Virus record (IMG/VR): IMGVR_UViG_3300045049_000124
Span: 1-44,882 of that record
Length of the DNA stretch: 44,882 bases
Reading direction: 5' to 3' (one strand)
Source: a virus
The translations under genes and the position numbers were made by a program. Positions 13,776 through 21,148 of this stretch are shown here, piece after piece. The first letter of the stretch is position 1, and each line of letters starts with the position of its first letter. The notes beneath the pieces were generated by a model. That model searched no databases, was not told the DNA's origin, and worked only from the letters and a program-made list of their open reading frames with translations.

Positions 13776-14573
13776 CTACCGAATCGGGCGAGTGAACTGG
13801 CCCTGTCCCGTGAGGATCGTGGACCGGTTCCACCCGAGACACGACTCACAACGGAACAACTGGTAGGTGCGGACAAACGCATGAACCTGCTTCGTATGCA
13901 GTCTCAACTTCGCCCCACCACAGAACGAACACCTGCGCTGGTTGCCGTCACCGATCATCACGCCCATGTGCGGCTGATCCACCAACCACGGCAACAGTTG
14001 AAGGTAAAGCTTCTCCGTCAACCTGACATCGTTCTCGTTGTACTTCTGCATCCGCGCCCACTGCTTTGCGTCACCCGCCAAACAGTCCAACCACAGCTGG
14101 AAGTCCGTGTGATCCTTCACCGCGCCCACATACCGGCCCGCAAGATAATCCAGCCGGCGGTACACCAGCTTGAACTTCTTACGATTCGACTTAATCAAAT
14201 CAACCGACTTGAACGGGGCCGTGGGACCCAACCCATAGTCCGCGAAATGCTCATTGAACCAGGGGATATCGGCCTTCTCGCCGTTGTAGGTGACGACGAT
14301 ATCGGCCTCGGAGAGCAAATCCCACCCGGCCCGAATCATCGCCTCATGCCCCGAACGCTCATCGTGGAAGATGACGTTTTTGTCACCCAACCACTTCGCC
14401 GCAAATGACATGATCCGTGGTTCCGACTGCATTTTGTCCGGGGTGATGTTCGCACCCCACGGGTCCCAGAAGTACCCGACCCCGGGGGCGCGCTCCACGT
14501 CAATGGTGAGCACCTTCACATGCTTGGCGGCTTTAGCCAGCCGCGGCAATTTCGCCCGCTCAGCTAATGACAC
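13776..14573 (-). CDS. DnaQ/RNase H-like 3'-5' exonuclease with zinc ribbon
   Basis: A 265-residue protein. DEDD-type nuclease: LTIDVERAPGVGYF (motif I, DxE, about 22-35), ADIVVTYNGEKADIPWF (motif II, about 90-106) and YNENDVRLTEKLY (motif III, YxxxD, about 177-189). The C-terminus has RRCSFCGGAKL and LFRCESCLGWN, a four-Cys zinc ribbon. It belongs to the predicted RNase_H-like exonucleases of actinophages and probably trims DNA in recombination or replication. It overlaps its upstream neighbour by 14 bases. Confidence 0.85.
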   Translation of the reverse strand: MSLAERAKLPRLAKAAKHVKVLTIDVERAPGVGYFWDPWGANITPDKMQSEPRIMSFAAKWLGDKNVIFHDERSGHEAMIRAGWDLLSEADIVVTYNGEKADIPWFNEHFADYGLGPTAPFKSVDLIKSNRKKFKLVYRRLDYLAGRYVGAVKDHTDFQLWLDCLAGDAKQWARMQKYNENDVRLTEKLYLQLLPWLVDQPHMGVMIGDGNQRRCSFCGGAKLRLHTKQVHAFVRTYQLFRCESCLGWNRSTILTGQGQFTRPIR

Positions 14574-14805
14574 CGTGGAACCTCCGCCACCGGTACACCT
14601 GATCCTTGCCGAACACCAACGTTTCGCCGCGCTCTTTCAACGCGTCGTCGCGGAACTCGGAAAGGATTTCCTGCACCGACCACCGTTGCGGGTTGCTGAG
14701 CATAAACTCTGCGCCTTCGCGTTCGGCGGTGGGGAGGGTGTCAAGCCACGCACCTAGATCAGTGAATTTGTCGGGCTTCGTTTTTGCTCTCTCGGACAGG
14801 CTCAT
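14560..14805 (-). CDS. Small helical DNA-binding-like protein
   Basis: 81 residues. The central WSVQEILSEFRDDALK and KDQVYRWRRFHGVI look like a small helix-turn-helix. The first eight residues MSLSERAK nearly equal those of the next gene (MSLAERAK), suggesting copied starts. ATG 14805 follows AAGGAG by ten bases. It lies just below a promoter plus hairpin. Confidence 0.65.
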   Translation of the reverse strand: MSLSERAKTKPDKFTDLGAWLDTLPTAEREGAEFMLSNPQRWSVQEILSEFRDDALKERGETLVFGKDQVYRWRRFHGVIS

Positions 14806-14823
14806 GAACTGGGTTCTCCTTAA

Positions 14824-14858
14824 CGAGAAAACCGCGTTAGGCACAGACCTATCCGCGG
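14824..14858 (-). terminator. Attenuator-like hairpin at the start of a transcript
   Basis: Minus strand CCGCG-G-ATAGG, loop TCTGTG, CCTAA-CGCGG, followed by TTTTCTCGTT. The promoter at 14866-14894 would start transcription at about 14859, so the RNA begins with this hairpin. It either terminates the upstream operon or attenuates the new transcript. Confidence 0.55.
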
Positions 14859-14865
14859 TACATCC

Positions 14866-14894
14866 ATTATTGCACAGAAGTATTGCTTTTGCAA
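14866..14894 (-). promoter_or_regulatory. Internal early promoter
   Basis: Minus strand -35 TTGCAA, 17-base spacer, -10 AATAAT. It stands in the gap between the 15551 gene and the 14805 gene, one of the few spacers in the early operon. Confidence 0.5.
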
Positions 14895-14912
14895 ATCACG
14901 TGTGCTATGCGC

Positions 14913-15551
14913 TCACGCGCGGGACTCGTGCGCCTCCTCCGCCAGCTCCATCACCGCGTCATGCCCCTGCCACAGCGTGTTGCAAGAACGGCACAATGCG
15001 CGCTCGTCCTGCATTTGGTCGCGGTCGTCCAGGCGGTACATAACGGCGATAGACCACAACCCGCCGCCGTTGATCGCGTCCCCCCAGGAAGTTGCCCCGC
15101 AGATCGGACACTTCACTTTCGCCTCGAAGGACTCCCCCGGGTTCAGGGTGTTGCGGATCTGATGCACCCACGACCACAGCCGACGCACATAGAACGTCCC
15201 ATCCAACTCCGGGTCGGCGGCTGCATCCTCACCCCACGCTTTCAAGTCCGCGATACGGTCAGCCGGACGAACCGGTTTCAGGTGTCGAATAAGACACCAC
15301 GACTTGATCTCCGAACTGATCTTCGCGTGCAAGAACATGGCCTCGAAGTTCAGGATTGAACGTGTGGCTGGTGTGGCCGGGGTTCCTGGGCCGCTGTTCT
15401 TTGACGGGTTCACGGCGTCCGCGAGCTGCCGCAACAACGGCGGGTGTTCCACCGAATGCGCCCGCAACCACTTCCCGTCATCACCGGTTTGAGCGATGTG
15501 CTCCACGATGGGTTCGGCTAGGGCATCCACGGCATCTTGAAGGTCAGTCAC
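14913..15551 (-). CDS. Zinc-ribbon protein of unknown function
   Basis: 212 residues from GTG 15551, overlapping the upstream stop by eight bases (GTGACTGA). An N-terminal helical part (HIAQTGDDGKWLRAHSVEHP) is followed by a C-terminal ribbon with KCPICGATSWGD and ERALCRSCNTLW. I recognise this layout from actinophage early regions but not its function. An alternative TTG start at 15569 exists. Confidence 0.7.
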   Translation of the reverse strand: MTDLQDAVDALAEPIVEHIAQTGDDGKWLRAHSVEHPPLLRQLADAVNPSKNSGPGTPATPATRSILNFEAMFLHAKISSEIKSWCLIRHLKPVRPADRIADLKAWGEDAAADPELDGTFYVRRLWSWVHQIRNTLNPGESFEAKVKCPICGATSWGDAINGGGLWSIAVMYRLDDRDQMQDERALCRSCNTLWQGHDAVMELAEEAHESRA

Positions 15552-15708
15552 GGTACAACCGTCCCGCAAGGATAGGGCCTCCCTGCTGGGGCCACGTCTC
15601 CGCCCCGTTCAACTGACTCACGAGTTTCGACGCCTCGCGGCGAGACAACCCGTGAACATCACCCATCGCTCGGTGATCCCGGTAAATCGTCACATTCCAA
15701 GGCTTCAC
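15544..15708 (-). CDS. Small protein, unknown
   Basis: 54 residues (MKPWNVTIYRDHRAMGDVHG), with LSRREASKLVSQLN, a helix often found in small regulatory proteins. GTG 15708 overlaps the upstream stop (GTGA). Confidence 0.65.
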   Translation of the reverse strand: MKPWNVTIYRDHRAMGDVHGLSRREASKLVSQLNGAETWPQQGGPILAGRLYRD

Positions 15709-15866
15709 TGCTGCCCCTCACTAAGGATGCGATAGGCGTCAGAGCCGAACCCGCGCCAGTCGGTTGATTTATTCCAGGCCGCCCACAGGGCGTCGATCTG
15801 TCCGCGAAGGGCATCACGTTCCGCAGTGACCTCCTCGAATGTCTGATCCGTTTTTGGCGCGCTCAT
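15705..15866 (-). CDS. Small coiled-coil protein
   Basis: 53 residues; EEVTAERDALRGQIDALWAAWN is a short coiled coil. ATG 15866 overlaps the upstream stop (ATGA). Unknown. Confidence 0.65.
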   Translation of the reverse strand: MSAPKTDQTFEEVTAERDALRGQIDALWAAWNKSTDWRGFGSDAYRILSEGQQ

Positions 15867-16051
15867 TCGCCGTCCTTTCCTGCTAACCATTTCAGGGCAT
15901 GTTCAGCACCATCCCGACCGTCAATAACGCCCTGACGGTAACCCCGGTAGAACTGCCGTTGCGGGTGAGCTTTCGCCGCCTCGGACCATCGGGCCGACCA
16001 CAACTCCAAGGCGGACGCAGCGGCAGACAGGAGGGCGCGGGGAAGACTCAT
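15863..16051 (-). CDS. Small helical protein, unknown
   Basis: 62 residues (MSLPRALLSAAASALELWSA), with QRQFYRGYRQGVIDGRDGAE. I take ATG 16051 for its GGAG site 8 bases upstream. An in-frame GTG at 16111 overlaps the previous stop as GTGA, like many genes here, and would add 20 residues. Confidence 0.6.
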   Translation of the reverse strand: MSLPRALLSAAASALELWSARWSEAAKAHPQRQFYRGYRQGVIDGRDGAEHALKWLAGKDGE

Positions 16052-16107
16052 TGCGTGTTCTCCGTTCTGGAGCCCGGCGGCTCCTACACCCATATGGTCT
16101 GTGATCC

Positions 16108-16326
16108 TCACGAGTGCACCAGCCGCACCCATGAGTGGTACTCGGGCGCGCGATCATGCACCGTGTAAGCGCAGCGCTCCATCGTCACCGGATGACGGCC
16201 CGGGCACTGGCCGTCGAACGCGGGCGCAGGGGGCCAGCAGTTCCGATGCCCGCAATCCGCGCAGCACGCGGCGTCAGGTCCGCCGCATCCGTCAAGCGGC
16301 GTATCGCAGGCGGGGCAATCGTCCAT
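16108..16326 (-). CDS. Cys-rich zinc protein
   Basis: 72 residues with nine Cys: MDDCPACDTPLDGCGG, CCADCGHRNCW, QCPGRH and ERCAYTVHDR. Probably binds two zinc ions. ATG 16326 overlaps the upstream stop (TAATG). Confidence 0.7.
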   Translation of the reverse strand: MDDCPACDTPLDGCGGPDAACCADCGHRNCWPPAPAFDGQCPGRHPVTMERCAYTVHDRAPEYHSWVRLVHS

Positions 16327-16772
16327 TACTCGCCCCCGTTCTGGTCTGCTACCCGGTACGGGTTGCTGATGGCGCTCCGGGTGCCGCGCTCGATCATGGC
16401 GGCGTGCTCGGAGTTCCACGCGCCGTCTTCCGCGCCTTCGTCCCACGCTTGTGCTGCTACTTCCTTGTCGTGGTCGGCTAGAACCACAGACGGGGACGCG
16501 GCAAGGATCGTGATGGCCTTCTTGGTCCAGGCCCACCATTCGTCCCATCGCGGCACCTCCCCGGACAGGTGAGTCTTCGCCGCCGCAATGACGGCTTCGG
16601 CTTCGACCAGTCGGGCTTCGATATCCCCATACCGGGCACGGGACTCACCCAGCAGACGAGTCACCTCAGCCACCTCAGCATCACGCGACGCGCGACCGGC
16701 CATGAAACACTCAAATGGAGACGACCAAATCGACAATGGCGCATCGTCCCACGCCTTCTCTGCATCGGCCAT
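16326..16772 (-). CDS. Coiled-coil protein, unknown
   Basis: 148 residues. RASRDAEVAEVTRLLGES and YGDIEARLVEAEAVIAAAK form a coiled coil. The C-terminal AAQAWDEGAEDGAWNSEHAA is a motif common in actinophage early proteins. ATG 16772 overlaps the upstream TGA (TGATG). Confidence 0.7.
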   Translation of the reverse strand: MADAEKAWDDAPLSIWSSPFECFMAGRASRDAEVAEVTRLLGESRARYGDIEARLVEAEAVIAAAKTHLSGEVPRWDEWWAWTKKAITILAASPSVVLADHDKEVAAQAWDEGAEDGAWNSEHAAMIERGTRSAISNPYRVADQNGGE

Positions 16773-17074
16773 CAGTCGGTCACCTCCACCCACGGGCCGG
16801 AGCCCACCCGACGGACGAGCTTGGTCGCGAACGAGTGGGTGGCCACCGCTCGCCTTGCGCTCTCCTCGTCCGGGGCCACGTCCGTCCAGTCGCCACCGAT
16901 GGGGTGCGAACACTCCACGCCCCATTCGGTGGGTTCGCCAGCCCGCCATGGGCTCGTCTCGTCCTCAGAAGTGTCCGGGAACACATAGACCTCGTGTGCC
17001 TCGTAGGCGGCTTGGGCTGCGGCGATCCAGTCATCATGCGCTCCGGGCGCGTAGGACCAGGGGACGTTACCCAA
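16772..17074 (-). CDS. Hypothetical early protein
   Basis: 100 residues (MGNVPWSYAPGAHDDWIAAA). A helical start is followed by GGDWTDVAPDEESARRAVAT, a modified strand-helix unit often seen in small phage proteins, and a GPWVEVTD end. The same strand-helix pattern occurs in gene 26824..27042. Eight-base overlap with the next upstream gene. Confidence 0.7.
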   Translation of the reverse strand: MGNVPWSYAPGAHDDWIAAAQAAYEAHEVYVFPDTSEDETSPWRAGEPTEWGVECSHPIGGDWTDVAPDEESARRAVATHSFATKLVRRVGSGPWVEVTD

Positions 17075-17396
17075 GGTCGTACTCCGTCTTCGCGTCGATC
17101 AGCTCGGCGACACACCGGCCCCCTGGACGCTCGACCAGTGCTTTTGCCTGCTGCACTTTGGCGGCCCAGTCTTGAAGTGACTGGTATTCGGCCTTCCGGT
17201 CTGCGCGGTAGCCTTCGTATTCCGTTCGCATCTCGTCATACGCCGCTTGCAGATGCTCTTTCTCCGCGACCAGAGCCTCAACAGCATCCGCCAAGCCGCC
17301 AAACGCTCGCTGCGCGCGGCCGCGACCCCACCAGGGTTGCCATTCCCCCGCAGTGAAGATGCGTGCCTCCTCCACCAGCGCCTTGTAGTCGGTCAT
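17067..17396 (-). CDS. Coiled-coil early protein
   Basis: 109 residues; MTDYKALVEEARIFTAG then a long coiled coil (ALVAEKEHLQAAYDEMRTEY). ATG 17396 overlaps the upstream zinc gene stop by ATGA. Function unknown. Confidence 0.7.
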   Translation of the reverse strand: MTDYKALVEEARIFTAGEWQPWWGRGRAQRAFGGLADAVEALVAEKEHLQAAYDEMRTEYEGYRADRKAEYQSLQDWAAKVQQAKALVERPGGRCVAELIDAKTEYDLG

Positions 17397-17536
17397 TGCT
17401 CCACCCTCCGATGACGCCTACACTGCAAATCCACCGCACACGGCAACAACCCAAAAGCACGAGTCCCCCTACGGCACTTGGCGCAGCAGGGGGACTCAGC
17501 CGGGGGATACACCCGACCCTCACCATTCCAATCCAC
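17393..17536 (-). CDS. Zinc-finger miniprotein next to SSB
   Basis: 47 residues from GTG 17536: SPCCAKCRRGTRAFGLLPC and LQCRRHRRVEQ, a four-Cys or Cys/His site with a basic tail. It begins two bases after the SSB stop. The coding sequence holds a perfect 10-bp inverted repeat (GAGTCCCCCT and AGGGGGACTC, 17470-17506 region). Confidence 0.6.
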   Translation of the reverse strand: MDWNGEGRVYPPAESPCCAKCRRGTRAFGLLPCAVDLQCRRHRRVEQ

Positions 17537-17538
17537 TG

Positions 17539-17898
17539 CTAGAACGGGCTTTCCGCGTCGTAGTCGGTCTCTGCTGCCCAATCGACCGGTCCGCCGAGCG
17601 CGCCGCCCACCGGCCCCTTCGCCGGGAACCCCTCAACCCGAGGCGAATTCACCGACAACTCAACCGTGTGCCGCTCAACCCCATCCTTCTCCCACGTGTT
17701 CACCTTGGCCGACAGGAAACCAGAGACCGACACGGTGTCACCCTCACTGAGGCCCGAATACTCCTTGAACCACACCGTGTACCGGTCCCCGTAAACAGTC
17801 TTCCCGGACACCTGCCGGTCAGCCTCCTTCACCTGGACCCCGTAACCGGACCGGTTCACCCGAACCACCGTTGCGTCTTTGATCGAAATGAGAGCCAT
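17539..17898 (-). CDS. ssb: Single-stranded DNA-binding protein
   Basis: 119 residues with an OB-fold pattern (VVRVNRSGYGVQVKEADRQV, RYTVWFKEYSGLSEGDTVSV, GFLSAKVNTWEKDGVERHTV) and an acidic C-terminal tip ending DYDAESPF, like the xDxxPF tail of bacterial SSB that recruits partners. ATG 17898 follows the upstream TAG directly. It would protect single strands during replication and annealing. Confidence 0.75.
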   Translation of the reverse strand: MALISIKDATVVRVNRSGYGVQVKEADRQVSGKTVYGDRYTVWFKEYSGLSEGDTVSVSGFLSAKVNTWEKDGVERHTVELSVNSPRVEGFPAKGPVGGALGGPVDWAAETDYDAESPF

Positions 17899-18150
17899 CT
17901 ACTTTTCCTCCTCGTTGATTTGATCGAACTCGTTCTGCGTAATCCGCACAGTCGCCATCACCTTCTCTGACCGGTCGACCCACTCACCTGCCCGGCCGAC
18001 AACCCCGCACCAGTGGTGCCCCGTCTTCACGCAGGCCCAAGAAACGAACGTCTCGATGAGAAGCGGAAACCAGGGAGACTTAGCCACCACCAACGACAGC
18101 TCCTCCGGCCCATCAGCGGGCCACCGCGCGACCGTGTACCAATCCCTCAC
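17899..18150 (-). CDS. Hypothetical early protein
   Basis: 83 residues from GTG 18150, which overlaps the initiator stop as GTGA. Contains ELSLVVAKSPWFPLLIETFV and an acidic end NEFDQINEEEK. An earlier in-frame start at 18210 would lie inside the initiator gene and is rejected. Function unknown. Confidence 0.65.
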   Translation of the reverse strand: MRDWYTVARWPADGPEELSLVVAKSPWFPLLIETFVSWACVKTGHHWCGVVGRAGEWVDRSEKVMATVRITQNEFDQINEEEK

Positions 18151-18935
18151 CAGGTGTCCTCCCGGTCTCTCCTCGCCGTACACAACATGCACGACCCATC
18201 CACCAACCACTTATGCGCATGCTCCGCAGGCTCCAACGACCTTGGGGCAAGAGGCGACGTGGCCAACGGTTTCACCGGCTCCGCCAAGTCATCCTCGAAC
18301 CGGCGATCGTTCAACCAGCCCTGCGCCATCTTGATGTGCTGCTTCTCCTTACCGACCATCAGCAGCGCATACGCTTGCGCCCCCTTGAGGATCGCTTCGG
18401 CATCGAATGACTTCCGGGCTTTCAGATACGCCCTCAACGCCGGCTGCTTGCCCTCCTTGCGTGGGTACACCTTCCAGAACTCATCGAACTCACGTCCGGT
18501 CGAAGATTGGACATTACTTTCCTTTCCCTTCCTTTCCTTTCCTTTAAGGAGTGAGGGCTCCTGAGGTTTCGTGAGCGCTCGTGAATCCTCATGAGGAGTA
18601 CCGGAATTGGAGCGGGTAATGCCAGTAAACTTCGTCGGCGAAGGGTGCGGGACGCGTTGGTGATCCTGAAAACGGAGCACTTGAAGCAGTTTCCCTTGAT
18701 CGGAGTCGAACTCCCCCAGCCGACCCGCTTGGAGCAGATGGAGTAGAGCGGTTTCCACGTCGTAGTCGTTGCCGGGGAATATCTGCATTTTGATCTTGCG
18801 GGGCTTGTACTCGATGTAGCCTTCGTCATCCACGAAGTTCCACAGACCTATGTAGAGGAGACGGGTGACGGGCTCAAGGTCGGCCATCACATCGTCTACC
18901 CAATGGTCCGGTTTGATCGTGCGGATTCGGCCCAT
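18147..18935 (-). CDS. DnaD-like replication initiator
   Basis: 262 residues. The N-terminal winged helix (about 1-95) begins MGRIRTIKPDHWVDD and includes YIGLWNFVDDEGYIEYKPRK, typical of phage replisome organisers. The C-terminal DnaD-type domain is FDEFWKVYPRKEGKQPALRA through KMAQGWLNDRRF. A Lys/Glu/Gly linker (LLKGKERKGKES) joins them and its DNA forms the candidate origin. The end carries CMLC. ATG 18935 overlaps the HNH stop (TGATG). It should bind the origin and recruit the host helicase. Confidence 0.85.
   Translation of the reverse strand: MGRIRTIKPDHWVDDVMADLEPVTRLLYIGLWNFVDDEGYIEYKPRKIKMQIFPGNDYDVETALLHLLQAGRLGEFDSDQGKLLQVLRFQDHQRVPHPSPTKFTGITRSNSGTPHEDSRALTKPQEPSLLKGKERKGKESNVQSSTGREFDEFWKVYPRKEGKQPALRAYLKARKSFDAEAILKGAQAYALLMVGKEKQHIKMAQGWLNDRRFEDDLAEPVKPLATSPLAPRSLEPAEHAHKWLVDGSCMLCTARRDREDTW
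18517..18600. other. Candidate replication origin inside the initiator gene
   Basis: A 29-base pyrimidine run on the plus strand (18517-18545, mostly CCTTT units) lies beside five 10-base tandem units (18551-18600): GTGAGGGCTC, CTGAGGTTTC, GTGAGCGCTC, GTGAATCCTC, ATGAGGAGTA, consensus NTGAGNNYTC. The 10-base period is one helical turn and does not follow the codon frame. It falls in the linker-coding part of the initiator, as lambda ori falls inside gene O. Confidence 0.6.
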
Positions 18936-19327
18936 CACACCTCCTCGTGGTCGTACATGCCCGCCAACCCCCGATACTCAGCAGCCTCAGTATCAGACAG
19001 GTGCGTTCGCGTGCCGTCCAGGTTCAACAGAAACCACTCCTGCTCAAACGTGTAAAACACCGGCACCAAATGATTCGCCAAAGGGTTATGCCGACGAACC
19101 TTCCACCCCTTCACCAAAGCCAGGGATTGGAGGTCTGATTCGAACCGGGTATTGCACAGGTAGCAGGCGGTCACACCATCCGCATACCCGGGGCGGATTT
19201 TGGATCCGCCCATGCCGGTTGCTCGGCGGTGCTGGTAAGTGAGGGCCAGGTGGGTGCCGCAGGCTACGCAACGGTGATGGTCACGGTTGTAGGTGCCCTG
19301 GCGGATGGCGTTCGTCGGGGCGGTCAT
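18935..19327 (-). CDS. HNH endonuclease
   Basis: 130 residues. YNRDHHRCVACGTHLALTYQ, HRRATGMGGSK and TACYLCNTRFESD show the CxxC...H...CxxC frame with HNH residues. ATG 19327 overlaps the methylase stop (ATGA). The pairing with a C5 methylase could be a small restriction pair, but HNH genes are common alone in phages. Confidence 0.8.
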   Translation of the reverse strand: MTAPTNAIRQGTYNRDHHRCVACGTHLALTYQHRRATGMGGSKIRPGYADGVTACYLCNTRFESDLQSLALVKGWKVRRHNPLANHLVPVFYTFEQEWFLLNLDGTRTHLSDTEAAEYRGLAGMYDHEEV

Positions 19328-20115
19328 GCCGGAACCTTTCGGTACGGCCCGAACGGTCCACTCATGCCTTCATCCGTGAGAAGTCGTGCCACAGCGTCAT
19401 CCCAATTGCGATAGACGTGCGGAACGCCGACCTCATCGCGAAGCACCCACCACAGCCCCCTATTTCGATTCCGCTTGGCTTTATGGCTTCGGAACTCCTG
19501 CATAAGATTCCATCCAATGGTCTCGGTGTACCGCGGTGGGATCGCCTCGCGCAGCTCGTCACGGGTCATCCAGTCGATACCCATTGCCACCCGGCCCTCC
19601 TGAACCCCAGAGAAGTTGCCGACGACGTGCATGAACTCGTCGGGTGCGGGACGGCGGCCCATCTTCGCTGTACGCGCAAGGTGGGGTTGATGGTAGGGCA
19701 AACCCATCACCGGGAATGACGTTTCGAACAGGCGGTGCCGGTAAGTGCGTAGCCCCTCAAACATGGCGCCACACAGCTCCACCGGATTCTTGAGTGGAGC
19801 GCCCGGAACGTTCTCGATCACATACGGCTTCCCGATCAGGTCAAACGCATTGCGGATGGCCGCCACGTAGTCAGGGTGATCGTTCTTCTGGATCTTCTGC
19901 GCGTTCGTGAACGCCTGGCACGGCGGGGACGCGTGGAACACGTCGAACTCCTGGTGGTGCTCCATGAGGAACTTAAGAGCGTCGGCCTGATGGAACTCGA
20001 ACGGGTAACGCGGTTGCGGGTCAATATCGACCCCGACAACGTCGAAGCCGGCGCGGGAATACCCGACACCGGCACCGCCTGCACAACAGAACAGGTCTAA
20101 CAATCGAGGTTTCAT
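19324..20115 (-). CDS. C5-cytosine DNA methyltransferase
   Basis: 263 residues. Motif I LLDLFCCAGGAGVGY (5-19, SAM binding), motif IV ASPPCQAF (about 62-69, catalytic Cys), motif VI ENVPGA (about 98-103) and motif VIII YRHRLFET (about 124-131). The target recognition part is small and the usual final motifs IX-X are weak, so it is shorter than typical 5mC enzymes, as in many phages. Likely protects phage DNA from host restriction; the target is not predictable. Confidence 0.88.
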   Translation of the reverse strand: MKPRLLDLFCCAGGAGVGYSRAGFDVVGVDIDPQPRYPFEFHQADALKFLMEHHQEFDVFHASPPCQAFTNAQKIQKNDHPDYVAAIRNAFDLIGKPYVIENVPGAPLKNPVELCGAMFEGLRTYRHRLFETSFPVMGLPYHQPHLARTAKMGRRPAPDEFMHVVGNFSGVQEGRVAMGIDWMTRDELREAIPPRYTETIGWNLMQEFRSHKAKRNRNRGLWWVLRDEVGVPHVYRNWDDAVARLLTDEGMSGPFGPYRKVPA

Positions 20116-20264
20116 GCTGCCTCCTGTTGTTCTTCCAGCAACCGCAAGTACCGGTGATGCCGGTACAAATTCCGTTCGAATCCGGTCAACCGGTCACCAT
20201 CCACTCCGGCAAGAAACGCCCCGAACATGTCATCCGAAGGCCGCCACTCATCCGCGCCAATCAC
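20112..20264 (-). CDS. Small protein ending EEQQEAA
   Basis: 50 residues from GTG 20264 (MIGADEWRPSDDMFGAFLAG), then FERNLYRHHRYLRLLEEQQEAA. The last codons contain the Shine-Dalgarno of the methylase gene. The same GAACAACAGGAGGC block ends the upstream gene. Confidence 0.65.
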   Translation of the reverse strand: MIGADEWRPSDDMFGAFLAGVDGDRLTGFERNLYRHHRYLRLLEEQQEAA

Positions 20265-21148
20265 GCCGCCTCCTGTTGTTCCTTACGCCACCCCGGCAAC
20301 CCCAAACGTTGACGAATCCGCAACACAGTGCGCTCATCAACCCCCACCGTCGCCGCGATACGCCGGTCCCCCCAACGTTGCGCATGCAACGTCTCCACTG
20401 CTGCTTCCCGGTCCTTCACCAACACGTCACGGGAAGGCAGCGGGGCTGGTGGCACAACATCCATGTCAATGTCGTCCCACCCGAGAGGGGGAACCCAGTT
20501 GTTTCGGGCCGCCAACGCTCGCATGCGCCCAGCCGCGGAACGCTCACCATGTGTCCTCATCGGGGGTTGTTTGTTCCACAAGTCCTCGAACACTTCAACA
20601 ACCCGCCTGTGGGTTTCCGCGGTCACCCGATACGATTTCAGGTACGCGTGAATGGTTTCTGTTCGGGTATTCATGCGGGCGGCGACCTGGGCGAACGTCC
20701 ACCCGTTCACGGCGAGGGCTTGCAACCTCCGGTGGGTGCCTGTCGCGTCACGCAACAGCATCAATTCAGGGTCCGGGAGAACCGCCAACAACCTTTCAGT
20801 GCTTTCCCTGCGGATGCGTTCGGCGGGAGGGGTGTTCCATGTGCCGTAGAGGAGGTGCCGGATCGTGTGCTTGGGGACGCCGGACAGTTCCGAAATGCGG
20901 TCCTGCCCCATCCCTTCAAGTCGCAGCATTTCCACGTGCTCACGAACCGGTTGTGCATCCACGAGGTCTCCCGCAGTGGGCCGGCCGTATGCGATCCGTT
21001 TCCGGTATTGGGTTTGCCTGCGCGTGTTCGCTGCCCCGCATTCCCGGCAGCGGCATCCGTGGGTGCCGTAGCAGGTGTTCGTGGTCCCGTGTTTGTGGTT
21101 GGGCGGGCAGGTCAGGCGGACAGTTTGCGGAGTCGCTTTCGTTCCCAT
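20261..21148 (-). CDS. Helix-turn-helix DNA-binding protein
   Basis: 295 residues. The N-terminal Cys/His region (CPPNHKHGTTNTCYGTHG, CRCRECGAANTRR) is known from actinobacterial mobile elements. Two or three HTH units follow: MGQDRISELSGVPKHTIRHL, TFAQVAARMNTRTETIHAYL and RRIAATVGVDERTVLRIRQR. Likely a transcription regulator. The start ATG 21148 overlaps WhiB by 37 bases. It ends EQQEAA, with the ribosome site of the next gene. Confidence 0.8.
   Translation of the reverse strand: MGTKATPQTVRLTCPPNHKHGTTNTCYGTHGCRCRECGAANTRRQTQYRKRIAYGRPTAGDLVDAQPVREHVEMLRLEGMGQDRISELSGVPKHTIRHLLYGTWNTPPAERIRRESTERLLAVLPDPELMLLRDATGTHRRLQALAVNGWTFAQVAARMNTRTETIHAYLKSYRVTAETHRRVVEVFEDLWNKQPPMRTHGERSAAGRMRALAARNNWVPPLGWDDIDMDVVPPAPLPSRDVLVKDREAAVETLHAQRWGDRRIAATVGVDERTVLRIRQRLGLPGWRKEQQEAA

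Noticed and set aside
13546-13842. 98-codon frame on the minus strand in the gene-free region
   Set aside because: Starts inside the exonuclease gene without ribosome site; Pro/Cys/Arg composition does not look like a protein of this phage.
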